Of a stretch of DNA of 64,000 nucleotides, positions 48,536-58,025 are shown one piece after another. The notes under the pieces were generated by a model. That model ran no database searches, was not told the DNA's origin, and saw only the letters and a list, made by a program, of their open reading frames with translations. Where the stretch lies: the IMG/VR virus record IMGVR_UViG_3300005340_000003, positions 1 to 64,000 of that record; one strand, written 5' to 3'. The translations under genes and the position numbers were made by a program. The stretch comes from a virus. Positions within the stretch are counted from its first letter, which is position 1; each line of letters begins with the position of its first letter.

Positions 48536-50465
48536 AAAATTTCTCGCGCAGCAAGTCGCTCAGAAAGTTCACTCGGATAAAAAATTCGAGGCGGCTCAAC
48601 AGATTGACGATTACCTGAAGCTCAACCTCCACCTGGAGGACGACCCGAAGCAGTTCCTTCCGGTCCTGATGCACTACGTTCACTATCTCCTGAACGCAAA
48701 CGCACCGGAAGCCGCCGCGCAGGTTCTCTGGACACCAAACCAATTCACGCCGGAGCCACAATTTACAAAAGACCTCTGGCAACTTTTCGACCGGTCCGCG
48801 CAGGGGCTGATTATGGGCGCGGCATCCTGCTCGAAGTCCTACGGAATGGGTGTAAGACTTTTTCTCGAATGGATTCGCGATCCGGAGTGGACGACCATTC
48901 GAGTGCTCGGTCCGAGCGAGGCTCACCTGGAGCAGAATCTTTTTTCTCATCTTGTCGGATTGCACAAGTCAGCATCGCTGCCGATGCCCGGGGAAATCGG
49001 GGAACTTTTCATCGGCACCGACCGGAGAAATCAGTTGTCGAGCATCATGGGCGTAATTATTCCCGTTGGCCAAAAGAAGAAGGCCGGCAGGATTCAGGGT
49101 GTGAAGCGGAAGGGACGGATCACCCGTCATGAAGTCTTCGGAACTCAAAGCAGGCTTTTTATTTTTGTGGATGAAATTGAAAACGTCCCGGGCGGTCTCT
49201 GGTCCGACATCGACAACATTCTGTCGAACATCCAAGAGGAAGGCGAGACATCCGGATTCAAAATTTTCGGCGCGTTCAACCCAACGAATCAAACAGACGA
49301 AGTGGGGAAACGAGTCGAGCCTCCTTTCGGTTGGGAAGGATTCGATGTCGAAAGCCATTACCAATGGAAATCGAAACGTGGGTGGGATGTTCTGCGTCTT
49401 GACGGGGAACGATCCGAGAATGTAGTTCAGAAAAAAGTAATCTACCCAGGACTGCAAACTTATTCCGGATTGGAGATTATCGCGAGGAATGCCGGTGGGA
49501 AATCCGCCGCAGGATATTTTTCTATGGGACGCGGTGCCTATCCGCCACAAGGCATCGAGCTTACCGTGATACCTCCGGGAATGTTAATGAAGTGGCGGGG
49601 AAAGTTCATTTGGTATGACGAACCTAAACCTGTTGGATCAGAAGATTTGGCTCTGGAGGGAGGAAACGCAGCAATATACACTCTCGGAAAATGGGGGAGA
49701 GCAACTGGTATTCTTTTTCCTCCAACCATTGAATACCCATCCGGTCGCAAGTTCATGTTTAAAGACCGCAATGGACACTCAGTCACTCGATACGGACTTC
49801 AGGCCGACCAGCAGTTCATCATTCCTAAAGGAGATACACGGGCAATGACTGACCGGACGATTGAAGTGAATCGTCGCGCGGGAGTGCGGGGGGAATTTTT
49901 CGCGTGTGATCGAACGGGCGCGGGTGCTGGAACAGCAGACCTTCTCCGGCATGAATGGAGTCCATCGCTTCATGATGTGAATTATTCTGAGGCGTGCAGC
50001 AAAGATAAAATCATGATGGAGGATTCGAAACCCTGCAACGAACAATTCGAACGAATGAATTCGGAACTCTGGTTTGCCCTCAAGTCCTGGGGCGAGTTTC
50101 AATATTTCCTCATCAACCCCGAACTGGATTTGACGAAGCTCACCGGACAACTCACTCAACGAAAATTTCGAATCGTTGGCGGGAAGACGCGAGTCGAGCC
50201 GAAGAAGGATTATGTATCGAGAGGCTTCGAATCTCCGGACGAAGCGGACAGCCTAACTCTTCTCGTTCACGCGGCACGTAAAGGTTCCGGTGTGACTCTC
50301 AGCATGTCCCTCGATAATGTCGGCGAACTGAATCCGAATTACGACGATTCGGATGGATGGCTCGACGAGATAACACTTTTGGGTGGGGCTCGGATCGATG
50401 AGAGCAACCGCACGCAATTTCTCGATGACGGAATGAAGCCGGTTCACGAGGACGCAATTTTATGA
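48516..50465 (+). CDS. terL: Terminase large subunit, 649 aa
   Basis: Packaging motor. ATPase: a deviant Walker A GAASCSKSYG at 101-110 and Walker B LFIFVDE at 214-220, then a coupling-type segment GAFNPTN. Nuclease domain: acidic strands at LALEGGNAAIYTLG, FFACDRTGAG with D465, and SRGFESPDEADSLTLLVHAA near 590. Size and order fit podovirus/siphovirus large terminases with an RNase H-like nuclease. Next genes are portal and scaffold, as expected. Confidence 0.92.
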   Translation: MLTDPAEKFLAQQVAQKVHSDKKFEAAQQIDDYLKLNLHLEDDPKQFLPVLMHYVHYLLNANAPEAAAQVLWTPNQFTPEPQFTKDLWQLFDRSAQGLIMGAASCSKSYGMGVRLFLEWIRDPEWTTIRVLGPSEAHLEQNLFSHLVGLHKSASLPMPGEIGELFIGTDRRNQLSSIMGVIIPVGQKKKAGRIQGVKRKGRITRHEVFGTQSRLFIFVDEIENVPGGLWSDIDNILSNIQEEGETSGFKIFGAFNPTNQTDEVGKRVEPPFGWEGFDVESHYQWKSKRGWDVLRLDGERSENVVQKKVIYPGLQTYSGLEIIARNAGGKSAAGYFSMGRGAYPPQGIELTVIPPGMLMKWRGKFIWYDEPKPVGSEDLALEGGNAAIYTLGKWGRATGILFPPTIEYPSGRKFMFKDRNGHSVTRYGLQADQQFIIPKGDTRAMTDRTIEVNRRAGVRGEFFACDRTGAGAGTADLLRHEWSPSLHDVNYSEACSKDKIMMEDSKPCNEQFERMNSELWFALKSWGEFQYFLINPELDLTKLTGQLTQRKFRIVGGKTRVEPKKDYVSRGFESPDEADSLTLLVHAARKGSGVTLSMSLDNVGELNPNYDDSDGWLDEITLLGGARIDESNRTQFLDDGMKPVHEDAIL

Positions 50466-50602
50466 AAAATCCAGAAGACATCGATATTCGACCGATGGGT
50501 TTAAACACTCCCCAAATTCGAACGCTCGTCATTAAGATAATTGAAAGACAGTGGGAGGAATTTTTTAAGCAGGCGATGAACGCGATCCCGAGGAAAAAAT
50601 GA
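50462..50602 (+). CDS. Small protein between terminase and portal genes, 46 aa
   Basis: MKNPEDIDIRPMGLNTPQIR then a helical, basic C-terminus. ATGA overlaps at both ends. Contains one GTTTAAAC (50499-50506) encoding Gly-Leu-Asn. Function unknown. Confidence 0.6.
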   Translation: MKNPEDIDIRPMGLNTPQIRTLVIKIIERQWEEFFKQAMNAIPRKK

Positions 50603-51177
50603 ATCGGATCAACGTCAACCTTTTCCCGAAGTCCGGATTCATCTATAAGGAATCTGACGGCACGACCATTGCCGGCAGCACTTGGGATGGCGTTGTAAAT
50701 CGAGTCCGCGCATACCGCAAACGCGCCGGATTACCTCCAGGCGATCCGGAGAATGAAGTGCGTGCCCAGGCATGCCAGCGCGATCCCGTGCTTTGCACAA
50801 ACGATGATGGGAGCCATGCGCGAGCCGTGAAAGTCGCCACGTTAAAAGGGCGTGTTCTTCAGTGGTTCTCCCGGATCAAGGCCGGAAATGCCCGGGAACC
50901 CATCCAGCTTGCCTTTACAGAGGTGATGTATGCCCGGGCGAACGTTTGTGCCTCCTGCCCGATGAATCAGCCCCTACCCGAAGGCTGCTCCAGTTGTAAG
51001 TCAGCCCTGGAAGAGCTTCGAGTCGATATAATCGGCGCGAGGCCGACAGACGGGCGACTCGTTCACCACGGATGTAACGTTTTGGGTGCTGACCTCGCAA
51101 CGCAGGCGTGGATTGAGTCGCCAACAGTCGAAAATGCGGAATTGCCGGCGCATTGCTGGAGGAAACGGACCCTTTGA
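50599..51177 (+). CDS. Cys-rich protein in packaging block, 192 aa
   Basis: Arg/Pro-rich first half (VVNRVRAYRKRAGLPPGDPE), then a zinc-like domain: CASCPMNQPLPEGCSSC at about 114-130, CN at 156 and a final CW. Conserved placement in the head-gene block; the function is not known to me. Confidence 0.7.
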   Translation: MNRINVNLFPKSGFIYKESDGTTIAGSTWDGVVNRVRAYRKRAGLPPGDPENEVRAQACQRDPVLCTNDDGSHARAVKVATLKGRVLQWFSRIKAGNAREPIQLAFTEVMYARANVCASCPMNQPLPEGCSSCKSALEELRVDIIGARPTDGRLVHHGCNVLGADLATQAWIESPTVENAELPAHCWRKRTL

Positions 51178-51431
51178 GGCTCTTATCACCGTTCAGAGCG
51201 GCCCTAGCTGCGCTCAGGTTGGCGTATGCGAGGCTTTTCGGCTATCGGACGGTTACGACAGTGCCCGAACGAATGATGCGTCAGGATTGTTGTGAAAACT
51301 GCGAGTTTTTCGATTATCGGGAACGGCAATGTAAGGTTTGTGGATGTTACACCGATTTGAAGATAGTTCTGGCTACCGAAAGCTGCCCGAAAAGAAAATG
51401 GCGGTCTATTTGGATCAAACGCACTACTTAG
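51174..51431 (+). CDS. Small zinc-finger-like protein (DUF6171-like), 85 aa
   Basis: CCENCEFFDYRERQCKVCGC followed by YTDLKIVLATESCPKRKW is a compact Cys cluster resembling DUF6171. I choose TTG 51174, in a TTGA overlap with the previous stop and with GGAGG upstream. Helical N-terminus. Function unknown. Confidence 0.7.
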   Translation: MRLLSPFRAALAALRLAYARLFGYRTVTTVPERMMRQDCCENCEFFDYRERQCKVCGCYTDLKIVLATESCPKRKWRSIWIKRTT

Positions 51432-51440
51432 AAGCAAGAT

Positions 51441-53543
51441 ATGCCTAGCGACTCTGCTGTTTTCAGCACTCAATATCCATCGGGAGACTACCCGGGCACA
51501 ATCGTTCAATCTCCGAAGATTAACGAAGCCGGCAAGCCGACTCAGCGATCCATCAAGGACGCCAACATGGGCCGGGACATTGTGAAGTTGATTATCCAGG
51601 CAGGCCGGAACCGTTCGATAGTCGGTTCGCGTATCCTGGCGAAGTATAATGCAGAGCGGCCATTCGACAGCTACAAACTGGAAGCGGAGGGACTCGCATG
51701 GAAGCAGAATTTCACGACCAAGCCGATGCCGTCCATGATCGACAAGGTTGCTCCGAGATTTACTCAAGCGGTGGATGGACTGAAATACCTCACAAGCTCC
51801 AGCCTCAGCAACAAGTGGGAAAACGCAGCCGCCAAAACGGAAACTTTTCGAGAGGTAATCACGCGAACGATTCGCGGACGAAAAGGATGGACGACTCTTC
51901 TTGAAGACATCGCATTCAACAACGCTCTTTTCGGTTATTCAACCGTCGCGTGGCTCGATGAATTTACGTGGTTCCCGCTTCATTTCAAATTCGATGAATC
52001 CTTCGCCCCGGACGGCACAAAACAGGACTCGACTTTTTGTCAGGTGATGATCCTGAAGGAAACGCTTTTGCCACACGAACTTTTCGCAAAGATCGAGGAC
52101 AGAGAAGTTGCTTCCTCAGCCGGCTACAATATCGAGGAAACAATTACCGGGATCAACAACGCGAGCCCGGTTCAAATTCGTGATCGGCTTAACGTTGGCG
52201 GCACCCTAGAATTTTGGTATCAGAACGCACTTCGCGAGCTTACCATCGGCGCAAGTTATATGGCAGGCGCGTCTGTCATTGTGGTTTATCATCTCCTCGC
52301 ACGCGAAGTAACCGGGAAGGTCAGTCATTACCAATTCGCCGGCCCGAGCATGACGGCTATTTTTTCGAAGGACGACCGTTTCCCGAGTATGCAGGAATGC
52401 CTCACGTTCTACACGTATCAGAAAGGCAACGGAACACTTCACGGCAGCAAAGGCGTCGGTCGCGACATTTACGAATTGGCCGGAATGATCGACCGTAACC
52501 GGAATGAAATCGTGGACCGATCCATCATGTCCGGGAAAATCCCCATCCAGGGAGACATAAAGCGGCTGCACACTTTCAAGATGTCGGTTGTTGGCATGAC
52601 GTGTATTTTCCCGAACGGTTGGACGATCCTGGAGCAACGCCTCGACGGAAACGTTGAGCCGAACCTGAAGCTCGACGCATATTTTAGCGCACTCATAGAC
52701 CAACTCATCGGCAACACGAGCCCGCCGCAGATGCAGAGCGGGGAGGCTTTTCGTTCTCCCGCCGCATGGAATCTTTTGGCGGCTCGCGAAGAGGAAGGAA
52801 AAGATAATCGCATTAGCCGATTCATGACTCAGTTTGTGAACATGATCCAGGCGATGCAGAAACGAATCTGTGACTCCGACACCGCCGAGGACGACGCGAA
52901 AGCGGCTCAAGATGAGTTGCTAAAATCAATGACTCGGGAAGAAATCACTGAGCTTGCAAACTATCCAGTGGCCGGCACGATCCGGGACTTAACTCCACTC
53001 GAAAGGCAAATGATTGCGATGGTAGCCACGGAGAAAAAAGGAAATCCGCTTTACAATCAACGCGCCCTCGAACTTGAAGACCTCACGGCCCGAGTCGGAA
53101 CCGAATTTGCGGAGAGAGTGCTTTTGCCGGATAACGATCCGAGCGTGGAAGCGGAGCAACACCGACAACAGCAACTCGAATCAAACCTGCTCGTCCAAGG
53201 ACAGGCCGTGCCAGTGTCTCCGCGTGACAATCACATGATCCACCTCCAAACCCTGATGCCGCTCGCTCAACAAATCGGCGGGGCAGTCATGCAGGGTCAA
53301 GGAAACACCGCCATGCTGGAGGCCGTTGTCGCGCACATCTCGGAGCATTTTTCTCGTGCTGTCGAACAAGGCGTAAAGAAAGAACTGTTGAAACCCGTCC
53401 AAGAATTCCTGGACAAAGCCGGTCCCGCCATAGCACAACTTAAGCAGATCGACGCAGAGCACGAACAAATCGGTCAAACACTCGGACACCCCGATCAACC
53501 GCAACCCCCACCAAACAATGTCGTCCCCCTCGGAACTCCTTGA
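51441..53543 (+). CDS. Portal protein, 700 aa
   Basis: Long alpha/beta protein with a basic, helical N-terminal region (ERPFDSYKLEAEGLAWKQNF), a core with GVGRDIYELAGMIDRNRNEI and MIRDLTP-type segments, and a long C-terminal helical and Gln/Pro-rich tail (about 600-700). Position after TerL, size and the helical crown pattern fit the dodecameric portal of podoviruses. It docks the motor and the tail. Confidence 0.85.
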   Translation: MPSDSAVFSTQYPSGDYPGTIVQSPKINEAGKPTQRSIKDANMGRDIVKLIIQAGRNRSIVGSRILAKYNAERPFDSYKLEAEGLAWKQNFTTKPMPSMIDKVAPRFTQAVDGLKYLTSSSLSNKWENAAAKTETFREVITRTIRGRKGWTTLLEDIAFNNALFGYSTVAWLDEFTWFPLHFKFDESFAPDGTKQDSTFCQVMILKETLLPHELFAKIEDREVASSAGYNIEETITGINNASPVQIRDRLNVGGTLEFWYQNALRELTIGASYMAGASVIVVYHLLAREVTGKVSHYQFAGPSMTAIFSKDDRFPSMQECLTFYTYQKGNGTLHGSKGVGRDIYELAGMIDRNRNEIVDRSIMSGKIPIQGDIKRLHTFKMSVVGMTCIFPNGWTILEQRLDGNVEPNLKLDAYFSALIDQLIGNTSPPQMQSGEAFRSPAAWNLLAAREEEGKDNRISRFMTQFVNMIQAMQKRICDSDTAEDDAKAAQDELLKSMTREEITELANYPVAGTIRDLTPLERQMIAMVATEKKGNPLYNQRALELEDLTARVGTEFAERVLLPDNDPSVEAEQHRQQQLESNLLVQGQAVPVSPRDNHMIHLQTLMPLAQQIGGAVMQGQGNTAMLEAVVAHISEHFSRAVEQGVKKELLKPVQEFLDKAGPAIAQLKQIDAEHEQIGQTLGHPDQPQPPPNNVVPLGTP

Positions 53544-53829
53544 ATGGAATAGCGAAGACGAGTCAATTTTCAGACAATTTATCGAAACCCGAACAGGGGC
53601 GAAACTTTGTCCGAGATTGGCTGAACTAGCCCCGACACTCCTCGACGGCGCACACGCGAATAAAACCCTGGTTCGCAACGGCGAACTTCGCGGGTATCAA
53701 TTTGCCCTACAAAACATTCTTTTCCTGGCGTATCCCCCGCCTCCGCCAGTGAAAGAAACCGCCGCGTATCCCCCGCTCGAAGATGACGATGCGTGGGACG
53801 GAGAGAAACTCAATGAACCCAAGAAATAA
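53518..53829 (+). CDS. Head-block protein of unknown function, 103 aa
   Basis: SEDESIFRQFIETRTGAKLC, LAELAPTLLDGAHANKTLVR, then a Pro-rich acidic tail. Starts 26 bases before the portal stop in another frame. Family recalled from other phage head blocks, unnamed. Possibly a portal or scaffold accessory. Confidence 0.65.
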   Translation: MSSPSELLEWNSEDESIFRQFIETRTGAKLCPRLAELAPTLLDGAHANKTLVRNGELRGYQFALQNILFLAYPPPPPVKETAAYPPLEDDDAWDGEKLNEPKK

Positions 53830-53832
53830 TTT

Positions 53833-55179
53833 ATGGCAGAACCCACACTAACCCCCGAACAAGTAGCCGCCAAAAACGAAGAGACGGCACGCACCCTTGC
53901 GAATCAAGGTAACGATTTTCTGAGGCCCGCATCCCCGGACGATTTCAAGTCGGCTTCCGAGGGTCTCGATAAACTCGCCGAATCAATCAGCAAAAAGAAC
54001 GATCCGGAAGTAATCGCCGCTGAAGAAGCTGCCAAGAAAAAAGCTGAAGCGGACGCTGCCTCTCCCGAACAAAAAGCCGCCGCAGAAAAAGCTGCTGCTG
54101 AAACTGCTGCCAAGGAAGCGGAACAAAAGGCCCTGAAGGAAAAGGCCGATGTCTATTTCAAGGACTCCCCAACGCTGCCGCCGAACGCCAGCCCAAGATC
54201 GGGCGAAGCTTTTGAGGGTATCAAGCTTCGGGCCGCTCAGGAAATCGGCGCGAGAGAAGCTGAGATTGAGAAGTTGAAGAAAGACATCGCGGAGAGAGAC
54301 GAGAAACTCAAGAACCCGGTTCCGCCCGAAATCGAAAAAGAACTGAAGGAGCATCGGGAATGGCGTGCGAAGATCGATGTTGAATACGATCCGAAATTTA
54401 CAGAATTCGATAAGAACGCGGACAACATCCGGGAATTCGTTTACGACCAACTCCGGAAGTCCCCGAACGTCTCCGCCGACAAACTGATTGAGAAAATCAA
54501 GGCCCTTGGCGGTCCGGAAATGGTGGACTGGACGAAGATTTTCGAATCTTTGAAGGACCCAACGCTCGAAAACATCATCAAGTCGAAGGTCTCCGACATT
54601 GAACTGATAAAGTTCAACAAAGCGGAATCGATCAAGACCGCGAAGAAAAACATCGAGCAATACATCACGGACAAAAATGCACAGTCTGAAAAAACTCTTA
54701 CGGCACGTCGCGACGAAACTAAGTCCCATCTCGATAGCTTTGTTCAGAAGCTCGGGTTTCTTAAGCCCGTGCCCGATGACCCGAAAGCGGATAGCGCGAA
54801 GAAATCGCAGATTGAAGAACACAACAAATGGGTCGCCCAGGTGAATGAGAACATTCAAACCGCCTTGAATGACGACACGCCCGAGACTCGGGCTTTGATG
54901 ATTGCCGGTGTCGCGAACCTCATGTATCTGAATCGAATTCACGACGGCACGGTTGCGGAAAACGAGTCGCTCAAGAAAGAAAACGCAACCCTGAAGGAAT
55001 CCATCGCGAAATTCAAAGGCGCGAGCGTCAACCGAATCCGAGAAGGCGGAGCGCCGGCATCCGGTGACTTGCCTAAACCGAAGACGGACGAGGAGAAGCT
55101 TTTCAAGACTCCGGCGACTCAGGCCCTCGATGATTTGGCGAAGGACATCATGGCGAAACGCGCTGCTGCCGGCCAATGA
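53833..55179 (+). CDS. Scaffold-like protein, 448 aa
   Basis: Highly charged Ala/Glu/Lys-rich helices (about 20-110), a Pro-rich hinge near 112-122, a coiled coil (135-180), helical middle and a second coiled coil (378-398, ENESLKKENATLKESIAKFK), with a basic C-terminus. This is the typical composition and position of a capsid scaffold, two gene blocks before the capsid gene. The start is preceded by an AATAATTT stretch and no Shine-Dalgarno. Confidence 0.75.
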   Translation: MAEPTLTPEQVAAKNEETARTLANQGNDFLRPASPDDFKSASEGLDKLAESISKKNDPEVIAAEEAAKKKAEADAASPEQKAAAEKAAAETAAKEAEQKALKEKADVYFKDSPTLPPNASPRSGEAFEGIKLRAAQEIGAREAEIEKLKKDIAERDEKLKNPVPPEIEKELKEHREWRAKIDVEYDPKFTEFDKNADNIREFVYDQLRKSPNVSADKLIEKIKALGGPEMVDWTKIFESLKDPTLENIIKSKVSDIELIKFNKAESIKTAKKNIEQYITDKNAQSEKTLTARRDETKSHLDSFVQKLGFLKPVPDDPKADSAKKSQIEEHNKWVAQVNENIQTALNDDTPETRALMIAGVANLMYLNRIHDGTVAENESLKKENATLKESIAKFKGASVNRIREGGAPASGDLPKPKTDEEKLFKTPATQALDDLAKDIMAKRAAAGQ

Positions 55180-55400
55180 AAACCACACGTCATTGGGCAC
55201 CCTTTGGTAGAGACAACGAATTCAACATTTGGGGTGATTTTAATCTCCTTGTCGCTGAGAGGGAATCTGACGAGATTTCTTATCGTATGACAAAATATTA
55301 TTTGGAGGGGCCGAATAATCGGCGCAGGGATTTAACCGAGGAAGAATACAAGAAGTGTTGCATGTCTTTCGTTGTCCAAAACTCAACTTTTTCAGAATGA
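55176..55400 (+). CDS. Protein of unknown function, 74 aa
   Basis: MKTTRHWAPFGRDNEFNIWG, then charged helices ending CCMSFVVQNSTFSE. ATGA overlaps with scaffold and next gene. Not recognised. Confidence 0.65.
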   Translation: MKTTRHWAPFGRDNEFNIWGDFNLLVAERESDEISYRMTKYYLEGPNNRRRDLTEEEYKKCCMSFVVQNSTFSE

Positions 55401-55717
55401 AACAACTTAGGCCGACCGCTAGATACCTCGTCATACGAATTCGGGTTCCCTCGATTTTCGCTCCGCACGGATTGTGGGCAAGATTCGTAACCAACGTTTT
55501 GAAATGTCCCCGGCTTTACAAATGTCGAGACACTTTCAAGATGATTAAATATCGGACCTCGCCGTTTCCTCGGATCAATCTCACTACGGCGATCACCGAA
55601 CATTTCGAAGATACTGAAAAAGCTCTCGATAAACTCGCGAAAGAAATTCATGATCGAAATAGCGGATCACACCTCGGGACTCCCGGCCCTTCCGGTCGAT
55701 CCCCCCAGGACAATTAA
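55397..55717 (+). CDS. Basic protein of unknown function, 106 aa
   Basis: MKQLRPTARYLVIRIRVPSI: beta-rich basic first half with two Cys (LKCPRLYKCRDTFK), then a helix and a Pro/Gly tail. Starts in ATGA overlap; its tail overlaps the first glycosyltransferase gene by 68 bases. Not recognised. Confidence 0.6.
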   Translation: MKQLRPTARYLVIRIRVPSIFAPHGLWARFVTNVLKCPRLYKCRDTFKMIKYRTSPFPRINLTTAITEHFEDTEKALDKLAKEIHDRNSGSHLGTPGPSGRSPQDN

Positions 55718-56570
55718 CGTATTCGACAAGAAAGTTATGGTCGCGCTGCCGTGGCACAAAGCATCGCATCCGATCACCGCTTTCTGTGTAGCGCAATTAC
55801 TCGACAAACGGCGCACATCGAGCGTGCTGAATTTTGGTGATGCGTTCGTGGCGCACTCGCGAAACAGCATCGTGGATGCTTTTCTGAAGACCGACCTAGA
55901 CTATATCCTCAGTATCGACGACGATATGGTTCTGCCGATAGGGAACGCGGAGTGGTTCAAGCTGTATTCGGGGTGGAAATGGATGGGAGACAGTTTTGCC
56001 GGCTTGAATACCATCGACAGATTGACGTCACACAAAAAGTCCGTGGTCGGGGCGTTGTATTTTGGCCGATATATCCACGGTCCACCGGTTTTTGCCGAGG
56101 GAGTGAACGAAGAAGTGGCAAAAATGGTTCGATCAGGCCCGCACGACCGGCTGATGGCGACGAATTGGGTGGGCACAGGCTGCATTTTGATTCATCGGCA
56201 GGTTTTTCTCGACATTGAAAAGCGTTTTCCGCGCCTTGCGCGTGACAACTCAGGGAAATATGGCCAGTGGTTCACCAGTTCCGAACACGGAATCATGGAA
56301 GGTATCGACAGAATGCGCGACATGCTCTCAAAAGGGCCGATGGACGGTCAAAAAGCGATGAAGGCATACGAAATGGCCGAGGGACTTGCCGCAAAAGCGA
56401 GACAATCGAGCGGCCTGGGCGTCGGTGAAGACGTTATTTTCTGCCGGCGAGCCCGGGAATGCGGTCACGAGGTTTATGTGGACCTCGGACTCGTCGCGGG
56501 GCATGTCGGACACTGCTGTTACGGACCGAAAAACACTTTTCAACGACCAACCGATGCGAAATCCACCTAA
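55650..56570 (+). CDS. GT-A glycosyltransferase, 306 aa
   Basis: Nucleotide-sugar motif LDYILSIDDDMVLP with a DDD/DxD around residue 91-93, upstream N-terminal fold FDKKVMVALPWHKASHPITA, and the late motif GEDVIFCRRARECGHEVYVD, typical of GT2-like enzymes. First gene of a glycan cassette between scaffold and capsid genes. Target (capsid, DNA or envelope glycan) unknown. Confidence 0.8.
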   Translation: MIEIADHTSGLPALPVDPPRTINVFDKKVMVALPWHKASHPITAFCVAQLLDKRRTSSVLNFGDAFVAHSRNSIVDAFLKTDLDYILSIDDDMVLPIGNAEWFKLYSGWKWMGDSFAGLNTIDRLTSHKKSVVGALYFGRYIHGPPVFAEGVNEEVAKMVRSGPHDRLMATNWVGTGCILIHRQVFLDIEKRFPRLARDNSGKYGQWFTSSEHGIMEGIDRMRDMLSKGPMDGQKAMKAYEMAEGLAAKARQSSGLGVGEDVIFCRRARECGHEVYVDLGLVAGHVGHCCYGPKNTFQRPTDAKST

Positions 56571-57306
56571 AACCGATAAAATCCTGATCGCTCTCCAGTT
56601 TTGGAACGGAGATAAGCCCTATGCCATGCACCTTGCGAGGCTTCTTGCCGACATCGAGCCGGCCATGTGTCAAAAAGCGGATTTTCTGTTCGTTAGCCGG
56701 TTCGATTGCGATCACGATCAGGCTACGATCAATTATGTGGCACGAAAATTCAACACTTTCTCGTATGTGTCGAAGCGACGAGGCACCGGCTGGCCCTCCG
56801 GGTGCAACGCGACGTTTTTCGGAACCCTGGAGTGGTTCTATCACAAGAAAAACATGGGACAGATACTTCCTTACAAGTCGATTTTTCTTTTTGAGGCGGA
56901 TGGAGTGCCGATGTCCCTCGGATGGATCGACGGCCTAAGTAAAGCCTGGGACAATGCAAATTCCGTGAAGCCCGTTTGCATGGCCGGCGCGTGGTTGGAG
57001 AACGGACCGATCCCGGACTGTGGACACATCAACGGAAACGCGATGATGACAGGTGATTTGAAATTCTTGCGCTGGCTCGTAACTCGCGTCACTGATGTTT
57101 CGGTAAATGTCGGTTGGGATTACATTCTCGCGCCTCAGTTTAAACAACACGGATGGGCAAATCTCCCGCAAGTGAAAAGTGTGTGGAGACAACCGCTGAC
57201 TGAAGAAATTTTTCTTCGACAAATCGAAGAGGGGACGCTCTGGTGGCACGGGTGCAAGGGCGATGCGGGAATCAAACTGGCGAGAAAATTCTTACTCGGA
57301 CAATGA
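56554..57306 (+). CDS. Putative glycosyltransferase, 250 aa
   Basis: KTDKILIALQFWNGDKPYAM start, FLFEADGVPM as a DxD-like site near 110-119, HINGNAMMTGDLKFLRWLVT and an ending LWWHGCKGDAGIKLA. Matches a glycosyltransferase-like fold, distinct from its neighbours. ATG 56554 overlaps the upstream stop by 17 bases; longer frames are shadows. Substrate unknown. Confidence 0.7.
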   Translation: MRNPPKTDKILIALQFWNGDKPYAMHLARLLADIEPAMCQKADFLFVSRFDCDHDQATINYVARKFNTFSYVSKRRGTGWPSGCNATFFGTLEWFYHKKNMGQILPYKSIFLFEADGVPMSLGWIDGLSKAWDNANSVKPVCMAGAWLENGPIPDCGHINGNAMMTGDLKFLRWLVTRVTDVSVNVGWDYILAPQFKQHGWANLPQVKSVWRQPLTEEIFLRQIEEGTLWWHGCKGDAGIKLARKFLLGQ

Positions 57307-58025
57307 GCAAATTACTTGTCGCAATTTCCGGATATGACGGAGATCGTCATCAAATCGAAAGCAACTGGCAATGCTATGAGCATCACAACAGCCCGGTCCT
57401 GGTGCTGTCCCCGAAGGACGGAGCAATCGACCGCATGAATTCCGCAAAGTGTATTTCAATCGGAGCGAAGGGCTGGATCGGGGCGCATACGCTTTATCGC
57501 CAGCGTCGGTTCCTTCAGATGATCCTGAATGAACCTGGGGAATTTGTTTTGTTCAACGACGCGGATTCGGTGTGCCTTTCTCCGCAAATTCCAAAATACC
57601 TTTACGATTCTCCGGGAGTTTTCTGGTCGAACGAAGTCAGAGACACGAATCCAGCCGCCTCCAAACTACCGAAACTTGCGTTTCAACCGCCGTATTTTTT
57701 CTCTAAGAGCGTTCTCCATTCGCTCGTCAGATCGTCTGCAACTCCGGCACACTCCTTCACTCAACCGAGCCCCGAAGGTTGGCCGATGCCACTTCCAACC
57801 GAGTGTATCGACCATTGGATGCTTCAGGTGGTTTACGCGGCGAATTTACCTCACAGAAGTTTTCCGGATGGAGCGAGCTTTGAGACGACCAGCCAGCACG
57901 GACTCGATACGATGTCCGAGCATGTGCGGGCACACGGGAAGATTTTCATTCATCAAGTGAAAACTCGTCCGGTGCTCGACCGTCTTCTCGCTGATAGACA
58001 AATTTTCCTCGATACTCACCGATGA
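57303..58025 (+). CDS. Glycosyltransferase-like protein, tandem copy 1 (240 aa)
   Basis: MSKLLVAISGYDGDRHQIES, then GEFVLFNDADSVCLSPQIPK with the DADS nucleotide-sugar site, PKLAFQPPYFFSKSVL and IDHWMLQVVYAANLPH. It is homologous to the next gene over the same landmarks, so this is a tandem duplication. ATGA overlap upstream. Confidence 0.72.
   Translation: MSKLLVAISGYDGDRHQIESNWQCYEHHNSPVLVLSPKDGAIDRMNSAKCISIGAKGWIGAHTLYRQRRFLQMILNEPGEFVLFNDADSVCLSPQIPKYLYDSPGVFWSNEVRDTNPAASKLPKLAFQPPYFFSKSVLHSLVRSSATPAHSFTQPSPEGWPMPLPTECIDHWMLQVVYAANLPHRSFPDGASFETTSQHGLDTMSEHVRAHGKIFIHQVKTRPVLDRLLADRQIFLDTHR

Noticed and set aside
53983-55200. 405-codon ORF antisense to the scaffold gene
   Set aside because: The scaffold frame has convincing coiled-coil composition; the antisense frame is open because of codon bias (Phe/Leu/Arg-rich shadow).
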